Source: JAKLFA01 sp038222225
GTDB lineage: Bacteria; Omnitrophota; Gorgyraeia; Zapsychrales; JANLHA01
Reading direction: 5' to 3'
NCBI GenBank assembly: GCA_038222225.1
Contig: JBBRHV010000002.1
Coordinates: forward strand, 36,575-100,574
DNA: 64,000 nt
Below, one piece after another: positions 52,179 through 60,727 of this stretch. Within the stretch, counting starts at the first letter, position 1. The number at the start of each line of letters is the position of its first letter. Position numbers and translations under genes: made by a program. The notes under the pieces are model-generated. The model did no database searches and had not been told where the DNA came from. It saw nothing but the letters and a program-made list of their open reading frames with translations.

Positions 52179-52742
52179 TTACTCCCTTAGGGACAAGCCA
52201 TCACCTGACCGCTGATAGACTAATCCGCACCCGCAGACAAGCTCAGCGGATAATTTTTGTCCGCACTGACAGGCAAACCCCTGAACCTTGGCCGGGTTTC
52301 CCCAAACAATCATATGATTGCCCACATCATGCGTGACAACGCTTCCCGCGCCAATAAATGCAAATTCTCCGACCGTCAAACCGCATAACAACGTCGATCC
52401 GCTTCCGATGGTGGCTCCTCGTTTGACACGCGTTTCCTCCAAAATCCACTGATCCTTACGATGACTGCGCGGAAAACGGTCATTAATAAAAGACGTCTGC
52501 GCCCCGCAAAACACATCATCCTCGAGTGTAACACCTTTAAACACATAGACTCCGTTCTTGAGCGTCACATGATTCCCGACCACTGCTCCGCCCTCAACAA
52601 AACACCCGTCACAAATATTGCACCCATCGCCAATGACCGCCCCTTCCTGAATATTGGTAAATGCCCAAATCCGCGTTCCGCGTCCGACACGGGCCCCTGG
52701 GTGAACCAACGCGTTCTCATGCTGGAAAAAATCCGCCATCAT
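52179..52742 (-). CDS. N-acetyltransferase, WbpD-like, with C-terminal zinc ribbon
   Basis: A 187-aa left-handed beta-helix acetyltransferase. The run ALVHPGARVGRGTRIWAF, then VTLKNGVYVFKGV and TSFINDRFPRS are typical of enzymes that acetylate a 3-amino sugar nucleotide (WbpD, WlbB). It ends with an unusual cysteine cluster (ACQCGQKL and VCGCGLVY), a possible zinc ribbon. ATG at 52742 begins one base after the dehydrogenase stop; with it the pair builds a diacetamido sugar. Confidence 0.87.
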   Translation of the reverse strand: MMADFFQHENALVHPGARVGRGTRIWAFTNIQEGAVIGDGCNICDGCFVEGGAVVGNHVTLKNGVYVFKGVTLEDDVFCGAQTSFINDRFPRSHRKDQWILEETRVKRGATIGSGSTLLCGLTVGEFAFIGAGSVVTHDVGNHMIVWGNPAKVQGFACQCGQKLSAELVCGCGLVYQRSGDGLSLRE

Positions 52743-52743
52743 T

Positions 52744-53763
52744 TTATCCTTTGATCGTAACCGGAGCTCCACCCATCTCCATCGATTCCTGAACCGCGCA
52801 GAGCGTGCGCACCACATCATGCCCCTTTTGCGCGTCCGCGCAAGCCGGATGAACGCCACGCTCAACACATTCTACAAAATACTGCGCCTGCGTCTTTAGC
52901 GGCTCACTGAATCCTAATTTCGGAATGGTAATATCGCCTTCCTTCGAAAGCAATTGAAACTCACCGTACGATTCATAGAAATGAGCTGTGCGCTCAACGT
53001 GTTTGTCATACAGTTTAATCGGGCCGAGATTATCCAAATCATCCCATTCAATCATCTTTTTATCACCGACGATCGTAATCTGGCGCACCTTTTTAGGATC
53101 CAGCCAGCTGACATGAAGATTGGCAATGATCTTATTCGGATATTCCAATGTGGCAAAAGCGACATCTTCCAGATTTGACCCCAAGCATTTCTGACCGCGG
53201 CCGGAGACATTCACCGGACAGGCATCAAACAAAAAATTAAAAATCGAAATATCATGCGGCGCCAAATCCCACAAAGCATTCACATCATAACGGAATGGGC
53301 CCAGGTTAGTGCGGATGGCATGCGCGTATTGAATGGTTCCCAACTCTCCGGAATCAATATATTCTTTCAGTTTCAAAATGCCTTGGTTGAAAACAAAAAC
53401 ATGCCCAACCATTAAAATCAAGCCTGTCTTCTCCGCCAACGCTTTGAGCTCAAGGCATTCTTCCGGTTTCATCGCCAAAGGCTTTTCGCAAAAAACATGT
53501 TTGCCTGCCTGAAGCGCTTCCTTCGAGATTTGATAATGTGTATTTGTGGGAGAAGCGATACAAACGGCCTGAATATCCGGATTTTCCAAAATTTCTTTAT
53601 AATGAGTTGTAACCTTCACTTCAGGAAAAAGGCCCTGAATCTTTTCAAGGCGTGTTTGATCCAGGTCAGCACACAGTAATGCCTGAGAATTTTGAAGCTG
53701 ATTAAAAATACGAATATGATTCGGCCCCCAATGGCCACAGCCGATAACGCCTATTGAAACCAC
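52744..53763 (-). CDS. Gfo/Idh/MocA-family sugar-nucleotide dehydrogenase
   Basis: A 339-aa NAD(P)-dependent oxidoreductase. VSIGVIGCGHWGPNHIRIF is the Rossmann nucleotide-binding start, CIASPTNTHYQISKEAL and HVFCEKPLA follow, with the conserved Lys-Pro, and ALWDLAPHDISIFNFLF is the catalytic region. With the adjacent acetyltransferase it resembles the WbpB-WbpD (WlbA-WlbB) route to a diacetamido uronic acid. GTG at 53763 behind GGGGAAA is preferred over an ATG at 53793, which has no ribosome site. AT-rich -10-like TATAAT copies lie near 53808-53822. Confidence 0.88.
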   Translation of the reverse strand: MVSIGVIGCGHWGPNHIRIFNQLQNSQALLCADLDQTRLEKIQGLFPEVKVTTHYKEILENPDIQAVCIASPTNTHYQISKEALQAGKHVFCEKPLAMKPEECLELKALAEKTGLILMVGHVFVFNQGILKLKEYIDSGELGTIQYAHAIRTNLGPFRYDVNALWDLAPHDISIFNFLFDACPVNVSGRGQKCLGSNLEDVAFATLEYPNKIIANLHVSWLDPKKVRQITIVGDKKMIEWDDLDNLGPIKLYDKHVERTAHFYESYGEFQLLSKEGDITIPKLGFSEPLKTQAQYFVECVERGVHPACADAQKGHDVVRTLCAVQESMEMGGAPVTIKG

Positions 53764-53883
53764 GCTTTCCCCTTTCTTTAAACCCAAGAACATGCATTCT
53801 GTTGTAAATTATAATCATTATACTTATTTATATATTAAAACAAAAGTCTTTTATTGGGATTTTGGAAAAAAGAACAGTCTTCG

Positions 53884-53912
53884 CTGACAGAAAAACAAAC
53901 TTATGCTAGAAT
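53884..53912 (+). promoter_or_regulatory. Promoter for the two-gene GT39 unit
   Basis: Plus strand: -35 CTGACA (53884-53889), 17-base spacer, -10 TAGAAT (53907-53912), 28 bases before the ATG at 53941, which has an AAAGGAAA site. Confidence 0.6.
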
Positions 53913-53940
53913 AAAAAAACTTTGAGCATAAAAGGAAAAC

Positions 53941-54357
53941 ATGCTGAAAAAAATAATAAAATTCGCTTTTTTTCTCTGCTTTTTTGTGTCTGTAGCCTTT
54001 AACTTGCTTAGCAGCCATAAACAAATACAAAGCCTTTATCGGAAATATGGAAAAGGGGCAAGCTCCTTCCTGGGAGCCAAATTTGCCGGGCTTAAACCCT
54101 TTTTAAAAAATTCGCAACGGATCGGATATCTTACTGACCAAAGCCTTGATGAAAAAATCGCGGCCGCTGAATTTGCCCAAGCCCAATATGTTCTGGCCCC
54201 TATCATTCTAGACTTTAATAATCCAAACCTGCGCTTCGTTCTCGTGAATGCGTCCTCTCTGTCCCAATCCCTTGAGCTCATCAAACAGCACCACCTAAAA
54301 CCGCTCAAAGGAAATCAGTTTAACATTTTATTAACCCAAAACCCCGACTTCCCATGA
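53941..54357 (+). CDS. Small membrane-anchored partner of the GT39 gene
   Basis: A 138-aa protein with an N-terminal membrane helix (about residues 5-24) and an extracytoplasmic region (FLGAKFAGLKPFLKNSQRIGYLTD, APIILDFNNPNLRFVLVNASS in shorter pieces) that looks globular. Family not recognised. The stop overlaps the start of the membrane glycosyltransferase as ATGA, so they are coupled and probably form one unit. Confidence 0.75.
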   Translation: MLKKIIKFAFFLCFFVSVAFNLLSSHKQIQSLYRKYGKGASSFLGAKFAGLKPFLKNSQRIGYLTDQSLDEKIAAAEFAQAQYVLAPIILDFNNPNLRFVLVNASSLSQSLELIKQHHLKPLKGNQFNILLTQNPDFP

Positions 54358-55682
54358 TCAAAAACTTTTTTCCCTATATCATCTCATTCTCACTTGGAAT
54401 ACTGGTCCTCAATTACTATCTGAATGGTACCCGACTCCGGTTCTTCATCAAATGCGCTCTCGCTCTGGGTTTAGGCTTGGGATTGAGCAGCCTGATCGCC
54501 TTCAGCAGCTTTTTGCTGTTCCAAAAATATTTCAAACTTTATGCCTTGCTGACCCATGCCGTATTGATTCTCGGGATGACCCTTCATCAGTATGTTATCC
54601 AAAAAAGACGGCCCTCTCTGATCCGGGAGTCTTCGCTGCCTGACATCGGACTTTTTTCGCTCACGCTTTTGTTGGTAGGGATCATCAGCTATATTTACGG
54701 ACATTTTTTTCCCTTCGGAGGATGGGATGCCTGGCAGGTCTGGAATTTCAAAGCAAAATTCCTTTTTGAATCGACCGGCGAATGGAAAAATATGTTTGAC
54801 CCTGTGCTCTGGCGCTCGAGTCCCCACTATCCCTTGCTCTTGCCGCTGATCAATGTCTGGGGATGGACTTTTTCAAATGACACCACCCCCTTCGTCCCTT
54901 TTTTAACCGGGACCGTTTTTAACATCGCCACGGCCGCTCTTATTTTCGGGACCCTTTATGAGCTGACCAAATCCAAATGGTCTGCGGCTGCCGCCATTTT
55001 TCCGTTTCTTAATGCGCATTACATGCTCTTAACAACGAGCCAATACTGCGATCATGTGCTCGGGTTTTTCCTTTGCTGCACTCTGGTCTCTTTTCTTTTT
55101 GCCATGAACGAAAACCGGCCCGCGTTCTTCGGCCTGACGGGAACGTTCCTGGGCCTTTTGAGTTTCACAAAGCCGGAAGGCACCGTGGCCGCCGGCCTGA
55201 TCCTGATGATCTGCACCGCCCTTCTCCTTCTTCAAAAACGGGCGTGGAAACCAGTTCTCTGGCTGATTGCCTCCGCCCTGATCTTCTTTCTCCCAACATT
55301 CCTCTTCAAATTCTTGTTCTCCCCGGGAAACCAAACATTTATCAACGGCCTCACCTCGGCCGGCAAGCCTTCGTCCTGGCTGCGCCTGCAGCTGATCCTG
55401 GGGTATTTCCTGGTTGAACTCTCTCAGGAGAAATGGGCCGGCCTGTGGATCGTCCTGTTTGCAGGAATGCTCACTCACCTCAAATCCTGTTTTCAAAAAA
55501 AATTTTTTGCGATCGCCATATTTCTCGTCAGCTATCTGGGGATTGTCCTGGCCTACTACTGGGTGAACACCTACTTTGAAATTACCTGGTGGGTCACGGT
55601 AACACTCTGGAGAATCCTGATCTCTCTTCTTCCGCTGTTTGTGATCTGGCTCGGGGCAGCCGTCCTCTCAGACAAAAAATAG
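54354..55682 (+). CDS. ArnT/GT39-like membrane glycosyltransferase
   Basis: A 442-aa polytopic protein with about ten membrane helices. FPFGGWDAWQVWNFKAKFLF is the periplasmic loop with the acidic residues typical of GT39/ArnT/PMT enzymes, which transfer a sugar from a polyprenyl-phosphate donor outside the inner membrane. GTFLGLLSFTKPEGT is another family segment. The C-terminal domain is short. Acceptor unknown; the nearby GT2 enzyme could make its donor. Confidence 0.83.
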   Translation: MIKNFFPYIISFSLGILVLNYYLNGTRLRFFIKCALALGLGLGLSSLIAFSSFLLFQKYFKLYALLTHAVLILGMTLHQYVIQKRRPSLIRESSLPDIGLFSLTLLLVGIISYIYGHFFPFGGWDAWQVWNFKAKFLFESTGEWKNMFDPVLWRSSPHYPLLLPLINVWGWTFSNDTTPFVPFLTGTVFNIATAALIFGTLYELTKSKWSAAAAIFPFLNAHYMLLTTSQYCDHVLGFFLCCTLVSFLFAMNENRPAFFGLTGTFLGLLSFTKPEGTVAAGLILMICTALLLLQKRAWKPVLWLIASALIFFLPTFLFKFLFSPGNQTFINGLTSAGKPSSWLRLQLILGYFLVELSQEKWAGLWIVLFAGMLTHLKSCFQKKFFAIAIFLVSYLGIVLAYYWVNTYFEITWWVTVTLWRILISLLPLFVIWLGAAVLSDKK

Positions 55683-55690
55683 CCGTCCGG

Positions 55691-57100
55691 TCATCTTCTA
55701 CGCAAAACGACTCGACGAAAAAACAACCACGCATAAAAAAATAAATACCGTTTCTTAATTACCGGACTTGTAAACAGGCGCATCAAACGTCCCGGATGAA
55801 AATAAAAGGCCATAAAAAATTTACGCTGGTAAAACAACAGCTCTTTGGTCAAAACCTCGCCCACATGAAACTGCGTGTTATGAAAATCAATGCTGCTGTA
55901 CTCATCCGGCAGTTCTTTTCCCAAGGCTTTCGCCATTTCAAAAAGTTCAGTTTCTGGAAAAACATTGACAATAAAAAAATCTGCCGTATGCATCCTCGTC
56001 TTCTTGATGAATTCCAGGGTTAGGTCCAGGTCCTCTTTCGTTTCAGTCGGGAATCCCAGCATAAAAAATCCATGCGCGTGAATTCCGACCTTCACAGCGG
56101 TAGCGATCGCCTCCTGCAGTTTCGGAAGGTTAACATTTTTTTTGATCAGCTTTTGAATGCGCTCAGATCCCGTTTCGGGAGCAAAGCTGATCTCAGTAGC
56201 GCCTGCGTCTTTCAATTTTCTAAGCGTGGGTTCATCCAAAAGATCTCCCCTCAGTCCGTTGGGAAAACACATATGGATCTTCATCTCGGAAGCGATGATC
56301 CTGTCGCACAACTGATGAACCCGGTCTTTGTCAAGGTTGAAACAATCATCAATAAACTCAAATTCCCGGATCCCGTAATCCTCATATAAGATCCTGAGCT
56401 CTTGAAAAATGTTCTCCGCCGAACGCGCCCTGAACCTTTTTCCCATAATATTATGGCAATACACGCATCGATAAGGACATCCCCGCGACGTCATAACCGG
56501 CATAAACGGGACCCCAGCAACCGGTGAGAACCGCATAAATCTTGGTAAATTAAAATATGTCTTGAGATCGATCAGGTCCCAGCTGGGGAACAACAACTCA
56601 TCCAAATTCTCCATGAACGGACGCGCCGGCGTTTTCACAACCCCGCCATTCCGGCGGTAGGCGATGCCCTGAATATTCTGAGGATCGTTCTTTTGACAGA
56701 TGGCCTGAACGAGTTCGGGAAACGTCAGCTCCCCCTCTCCCAAAACCAGATAATCCAGATCGGAATTATTCAGCAATTGTTCCTTAGCGCTGTTGACATA
56801 AGGACCTCCCACAATGACCGGGCAATCCGGGCGCCATTTTTTGATCTCCCGCGCCGTCTTCATTAAAATGCTTTCCTCTAATGAGAGGCTGCTGATGCCG
56901 ACAAGATCCGGTCCATACGCCCTCACCTGTTCTCCAGCGTCTTCGGGAGACATCAGTGTCGTGCGCATATCCAGGATCTGGATCTGATGCTGAGGATCCC
57001 GCCTGAGATAGGAGGCCAAATACAGCAATCCCATGGGAGGAATCCCATGGGGGCAATCTGCACTTTCGATGCGGGTTCTAACAAGAAGAATCTTAGCCAT
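55691..57100 (-). CDS. B12-binding radical SAM enzyme
   Basis: A 469-aa protein. A B12-binding-like N-terminal domain (about residues 1-160; PMGLLYLASYLRRD, VGISSLSLEESI, VIVGGPYVNSAKE) is followed by a radical SAM barrel with the cluster motif SRGCPYRCVYC (CxxxCxxC) and a C-terminal region of unknown fold. Such enzymes methylate or rearrange lipids, hopanoids or natural products. The neighbours suggest a surface lipid or glycan substrate; the exact reaction cannot be told. Confidence 0.9.
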   Translation of the reverse strand: MAKILLVRTRIESADCPHGIPPMGLLYLASYLRRDPQHQIQILDMRTTLMSPEDAGEQVRAYGPDLVGISSLSLEESILMKTAREIKKWRPDCPVIVGGPYVNSAKEQLLNNSDLDYLVLGEGELTFPELVQAICQKNDPQNIQGIAYRRNGGVVKTPARPFMENLDELLFPSWDLIDLKTYFNLPRFMRFSPVAGVPFMPVMTSRGCPYRCVYCHNIMGKRFRARSAENIFQELRILYEDYGIREFEFIDDCFNLDKDRVHQLCDRIIASEMKIHMCFPNGLRGDLLDEPTLRKLKDAGATEISFAPETGSERIQKLIKKNVNLPKLQEAIATAVKVGIHAHGFFMLGFPTETKEDLDLTLEFIKKTRMHTADFFIVNVFPETELFEMAKALGKELPDEYSSIDFHNTQFHVGEVLTKELLFYQRKFFMAFYFHPGRLMRLFTSPVIKKRYLFFYAWLFFRRVVLRRR

Positions 57101-57126
57101 AAAAACACTTCACCGATCGTTGAGTT

Positions 57127-58626
57127 CTAATTTTTAGTATTCCGGTAAACTTCCGCCAGGTTCTGAAGACAGATATTACAGATCTTCTTTCCCTTTTTGT
57201 CATGCTCGGCCAAACTGTGCGGATATGCACGAGCGCAATCCGGCATGGTGCAGCGGCCGATCCCGGCAATAAATCCGACTGTTGAAAACGCCTGCTTCAC
57301 CGAGCGGTCCAACAATTTTTCTAAGGACGGACGGTCTGCCGTAAATCGGGCAAAACTCATAAGACCGATCCTTTTCGGGATATCTGCCGTGCCAAAAAGA
57401 TAATTCAAATCATCTGCCCGGATATCCTGTTCTGTCAAAATCAAAACTCCAAGTGTCTGCGCATCATCTAAAAGAGCCTGATAAACGGGAATCGCCGCAT
57501 TCAACATGAGATCGGCATCCAGCTGCTGGCTGAGTGCATTTTTCCGATACACCAAAGACTGCGCTCCCTCTGTCTGCGCGATATACGCCTCATAAAAAAA
57601 ATTTTTCTGCTCAAGGCTTTGAGGGCGCCCTTCCATCTCCGTTTTTTTCAAAATAGAATTCAGCTGTTCGAATGTCAATTTTGCGAAAGCCCGTTGTATG
57701 ATGAGATCCAAATAGCGCTCCTGACTTTGAGCAAGAAGGTCTTCCGGCGCTACATACGGATTATCCAACAACCTGACCTCAACGGCATATTGCTGTATCA
57801 CCTTTTTAATGATCCCACCGCTGATCTCTTTGGGCACATTAGCTGTTACAGCCACATACAACACCTTATTAATATACGGCAACTTTTGGTCGGCTTGTCC
57901 ATCGTCCAAAACGGCATCCTCAACGGCCAATCTTTCGGCACGGTTAAGCAACAGGTCGGCTTGCCCATCGCCCAAAATGGCATACTCAACGTGCAATCTT
58001 TCGGCACGGCTAAGCAACTTCTTATCTTTGCAATCTTTTCTAATAAATTGAAGCCGCTCAACTACCTGAGGCAGATAGCCGTCTTGCATGTCCATTTCCG
58101 CCAACATCAGCTGTCCTTCGCAATAAAACGGCGCCAACCGAATTCCCTCTTCAAGGGTTTCCCGCGCCTCTTTCTTGCGGCCGTCTTTGAGATATCCCCG
58201 TGCCAGATCGAAAAAAAGATCCGCCTGATTATGCATATGAACATTACTTCTCATATCCACCGCACGGAGTTTGCGTTCCAATGCCTCAATCTCCGGACTT
58301 TTTGCGACACCATCCTCATAAAAAAGTTCTCTCTTGATCTTGAATCCTAGAAAATATTCACCCCGTTCATACACTTGCCCGTTGGAATAAAAGATCTTAA
58401 ACTCGCCATGCGGAAGGCTCCAAACAAAGCTCATTTCCGAATAAAGCGACCCGTCAGAATAAAAAGTCTTAATTACCTTGGCTGATCCGTTCCGCGAAAC
58501 TTCAACCTTACCCGCCTCTGCTTTCGCTGGGGCTGTTCCCCCTGACCACTCATCCGACGGCTGCGCAAAGGCCGTCAAACAGCAAACGGACATCGTCAGC
58601 GAAAAAAAACATAGTCTTTTAAACAT
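57127..58626 (-). CDS. Exported YwqK-repeat/TPR protein fused to a degenerate archaemetzincin
   Basis: A 499-aa protein. A signal peptide (about residues 1-22) is followed by YwqK/MORN-like repeats (FYSDGSLYSEMSF and FYSNGQVYERGEYF, about 50-105), TPR-like helices (about 125-210), a 22-residue tandem duplication, and from about 256 a domain that matches archaemetzincin: an RYLDLIIQRAF helix, ILTEQDIR at 396-403, LNYLFGTAD at 407, SFARF, and a zinc knuckle C459-x4-C464 and C483-x2-C486. The HExxHxxGxxHC motif is present as STVGFIAGIGRC (448-459): only G and the last C are kept, and all catalytic histidines and the glutamate are lost. So it is probably an inactive, binding-type domain. ATG at 58626 has AAAGGAG upstream. 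Confidence 0.72.
   Translation of the reverse strand: MFKRLCFFSLTMSVCCLTAFAQPSDEWSGGTAPAKAEAGKVEVSRNGSAKVIKTFYSDGSLYSEMSFVWSLPHGEFKIFYSNGQVYERGEYFLGFKIKRELFYEDGVAKSPEIEALERKLRAVDMRSNVHMHNQADLFFDLARGYLKDGRKKEARETLEEGIRLAPFYCEGQLMLAEMDMQDGYLPQVVERLQFIRKDCKDKKLLSRAERLHVEYAILGDGQADLLLNRAERLAVEDAVLDDGQADQKLPYINKVLYVAVTANVPKEISGGIIKKVIQQYAVEVRLLDNPYVAPEDLLAQSQERYLDLIIQRAFAKLTFEQLNSILKKTEMEGRPQSLEQKNFFYEAYIAQTEGAQSLVYRKNALSQQLDADLMLNAAIPVYQALLDDAQTLGVLILTEQDIRADDLNYLFGTADIPKRIGLMSFARFTADRPSLEKLLDRSVKQAFSTVGFIAGIGRCTMPDCARAYPHSLAEHDKKGKKICNICLQNLAEVYRNTKN
57888..58019 (-). repeat. 66-bp tandem duplication inside the YwqK/TPR gene
   Basis: Two direct copies, 57888-57953 and 57954-58019, differ at only a few bases. 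Each encodes 22 residues (core RAERLxVExAxLxDGQADxxL), keeping the reading frame. The near-identity suggests a recent duplication. Confidence 0.9.
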
Positions 58627-58675
58627 GCCGCATCTCCTTTCAAAAAGCCCCTGAAAAACAAACATTGGCGATCTC

Positions 58676-59839
58676 TTAATCACGAATCAATTCTTCTTTG
58701 GTTCCGATGGGTGTCGGATATTTGAGTACAACAAGATAACTTGAAATCACAAAACTCAAAATCGTCACGGCTTGGACCAACTGAGAAGCCTGGCCGGTCA
58801 TATGCCCAAGTTCGTATGCCAAAAGGACAACCAAAAGCGAAAACTCACTCAGCTGACCCAAACGCGCACCGGTCTCGCGAGAAAAATCCGCACTTTCTCC
58901 GGTCAGAATAAAGCATCTCTCAAACAGAAACGGTTTCACGAAAACAAAAATACCTGTCAACAGACAGGCCGGAAGAAAGATGCTGCGCATGACTAAAAAA
59001 TCGATTCGCGCCCCCAGCGAAAAAAAGAACAACACCAAAAAAAAGTCTCTCAACGGTTTTAATTTCTCTGATATAAACAAAGAGATTTTGTGGCTGGCCA
59101 GCACAACCCCGGCGAAGAATGCACCGGTCTCATAAAAAAGCCCCAGCGCATTAGAAACCGAGGCGACCCCGAAGCACCAAGCAATTCCCAGCACAAACAG
59201 CATCTCATGAAAACGGTCCACTTTACGCATGATCCGCTTCAAAACAAGCTGATCAAACAGCACAAGAATCCCAATAAAAACACAAAGCTTTAAAAACAAC
59301 AAAAGAAAACTCACCACCGCTCCTTGCGGAGCGCCGATGCACCGGATCAACGCCAAAACCGCGATCGCCAAAAGATCCTGCATAATCAGAATGCTGATAC
59401 ACACCGCCCCCATACGCTGCTGATGAAGCTTTGTCGTCGGGAGAAGCTTGACCGTTAAAATGGTGCTTGAAAACATCAGCGCTAAAGCGATACAGACACT
59501 ATCCGCTAAAGCGAAACGAAAAACCAAGGCAAAAAGAAAGGCGATCAAAAAAGAAGCCCCGCAATTGATCAGCGTCACAAATGCTGTTTTCCGAAAAAGT
59601 TCAATGAGTTTCTGCGGGTGCAGACATAATCCCGCCAAAAAAAGAAGGAGGGTGATCCCCAAATGAGAAATGTCTTCGACAAAATCGAAATTTTTGATCC
59701 AGGCCATGCCCGACGGCCCCAAGAGCATCCCACAGGCAATGTACGCGATAATAATAGGCTGCTTTAATAGAACCGCCAGAAAAGATAATACGGCTGCCCC
59801 GACTAAGATCACCGTTAAATCAAAGAGGAAACTTTCCAT
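58676..59839 (-). CDS. Cation:proton antiporter (CPA2, KefB-like membrane domain)
   Basis: A 387-aa membrane protein with about twelve helices, of the Na+/H+ exchanger fold. PIIIAYIACGMLLGPSGM, LLLFLAGLCLHPQKL, the unwound helix region MFSSTILTVKLL, and FFAGVVLASHKIS with FFFSLGARIDF are the family motifs. No C-terminal TrkA-N domain follows, so it lacks the regulatory part of KefB/C. It starts 124 bases after the greA end, and a terminator lies between. Confidence 0.9.
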   Translation of the reverse strand: MESFLFDLTVILVGAAVLSFLAVLLKQPIIIAYIACGMLLGPSGMAWIKNFDFVEDISHLGITLLLFLAGLCLHPQKLIELFRKTAFVTLINCGASFLIAFLFALVFRFALADSVCIALALMFSSTILTVKLLPTTKLHQQRMGAVCISILIMQDLLAIAVLALIRCIGAPQGAVVSFLLLFLKLCVFIGILVLFDQLVLKRIMRKVDRFHEMLFVLGIAWCFGVASVSNALGLFYETGAFFAGVVLASHKISLFISEKLKPLRDFFLVLFFFSLGARIDFLVMRSIFLPACLLTGIFVFVKPFLFERCFILTGESADFSRETGARLGQLSEFSLLVVLLAYELGHMTGQASQLVQAVTILSFVISSYLVVLKYPTPIGTKEELIRD

Positions 59840-59904
59840 ATTTCATCTACCCGTTCAATAAAACTGTCTTTACTGACGAATGTTTTCTCAGAATTCGCCA
59901 CCAT

Positions 59905-59941
59905 AAAAAAAGGCAAGGCAAACATATACACGCGCCTTGCC
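59905..59941 (-). terminator. Rho-independent terminator after greA
   Basis: Minus strand: GGCAAGGC (59934-59941) and GCCTTGCC (59912-59919) form an 8-bp stem around a 14-base loop, followed by a run of seven T. It ends the yggT-ybaB-greA transcript before the antiporter gene. Confidence 0.85.
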
Positions 59942-59963
59942 TCTTCAGGAATCTTGCAGCTCT

Positions 59964-60437
59964 TTATGGACGTTCTATCTTTAAGATTTCATAACTCAGC
60001 ATCCCGGCGGGAACTTCAAGTTTAACCTTTTCGCCGACAGCCCTTCCCATCAAACCCTTGCCAATAGGCGACATCATTGACAGCTTCTTGGCCTCAAAAT
60101 CCGCCTCTTCAGGGGAAACCAGCATGTATCGAACCTCTTCCGACGTATCCAGGTCCACCAACGTGACATACGCCCCGATATAAACCTTGTCGGAAGGAAT
60201 ATTCAAGTCCTCAATGATCCGGACATTGGACAGTTTTCCTTCAAGCTCAACAATATGCGCTTCACAATACCCCTGGGCTTCTTTCGCCGCATCATACTCG
60301 GCATTTTCAGATAGATCACCCTGTAGACGGGCTTCACCAATTGCCTTTGATATTTCACGACGCTTCGTGGTTTTGAGGTACTCAAGCTCTTTACGAAGCT
60401 TCTCAAACCCCCCACGCGTTAAATAGACTTCCGCCAT
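59964..60437 (-). CDS. greA: Transcription elongation factor GreA
   Basis: Rescues backtracked RNA polymerase by stimulating transcript cleavage. The 157-aa protein has the N-terminal coiled coil (LTRGGFEKLRKELEYLKTTKR) with the acidic tip residues in DLSENAEYDAAKEAQG, and a C-terminal FKBP-like domain (about 80-157; MMSPIGKGLMGRAVGEKVKLEVP). Motifs and length are standard. AGGAGAG precedes the ATG. Confidence 0.96.
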   Translation of the reverse strand: MAEVYLTRGGFEKLRKELEYLKTTKRREISKAIGEARLQGDLSENAEYDAAKEAQGYCEAHIVELEGKLSNVRIIEDLNIPSDKVYIGAYVTLVDLDTSEEVRYMLVSPEEADFEAKKLSMMSPIGKGLMGRAVGEKVKLEVPAGMLSYEILKIERP

Positions 60438-60462
60438 TGGCTCTCCTCCACATATCCACTTA

Positions 60463-60696
60463 TTACATTTGTTTTAAAGCTTCAGATAAAAGCGGAAGCA
60501 CCTGTTCCGTTTCCTCACGGTTCAAACGGCCTAATTTGGCAAAACGCCATTCATCCGCCTGATTTTTATTTTCGCGAGAAATCTGCAGTTTCTTTTCACC
60601 CCCGTTGTACTGAAAAATCCCAACGGTCACTCGAGTTCCGTCGAACTCCTTAACCTGCTTAAACAACGCCACATCTAATGATGGATCGTAAGGCAT
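60463..60696 (-). CDS. Small conserved protein, possibly PC4/YdbC-like
   Basis: A 77-aa soluble protein (KQVKEFDGTRVTVGIFQYNGGEKKL...WRFAKLGRLNREE...LPLLSEAL). The beta-strand pattern and the ISR...FAKLGRL segment recall the PC4-type single-strand-binding fold, but the match is tentative. A GGGAGGGG site precedes the ATG at 60696. It lies between ybaB and greA on the same strand, suggesting a role in nucleic-acid transactions. Confidence 0.7.
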   Translation of the reverse strand: MPYDPSLDVALFKQVKEFDGTRVTVGIFQYNGGEKKLQISRENKNQADEWRFAKLGRLNREETEQVLPLLSEALKQM

Positions 60697-60727
60697 AAAC
60701 CCCTCCCTTTCTTGAAGTTGCCCCCGC

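Noticed and set aside
55029..55496. 155-codon minus-strand frame
   Set aside because: It is antisense to the GT39-like membrane gene; its Gln/Glu/Lys-rich composition is the mirror of hydrophobic codons.
57619..58350. 243-codon plus-strand frame
   Set aside because: It is fully antisense to the YwqK/archaemetzincin gene, has no ribosome site, and its composition mirrors the real gene.
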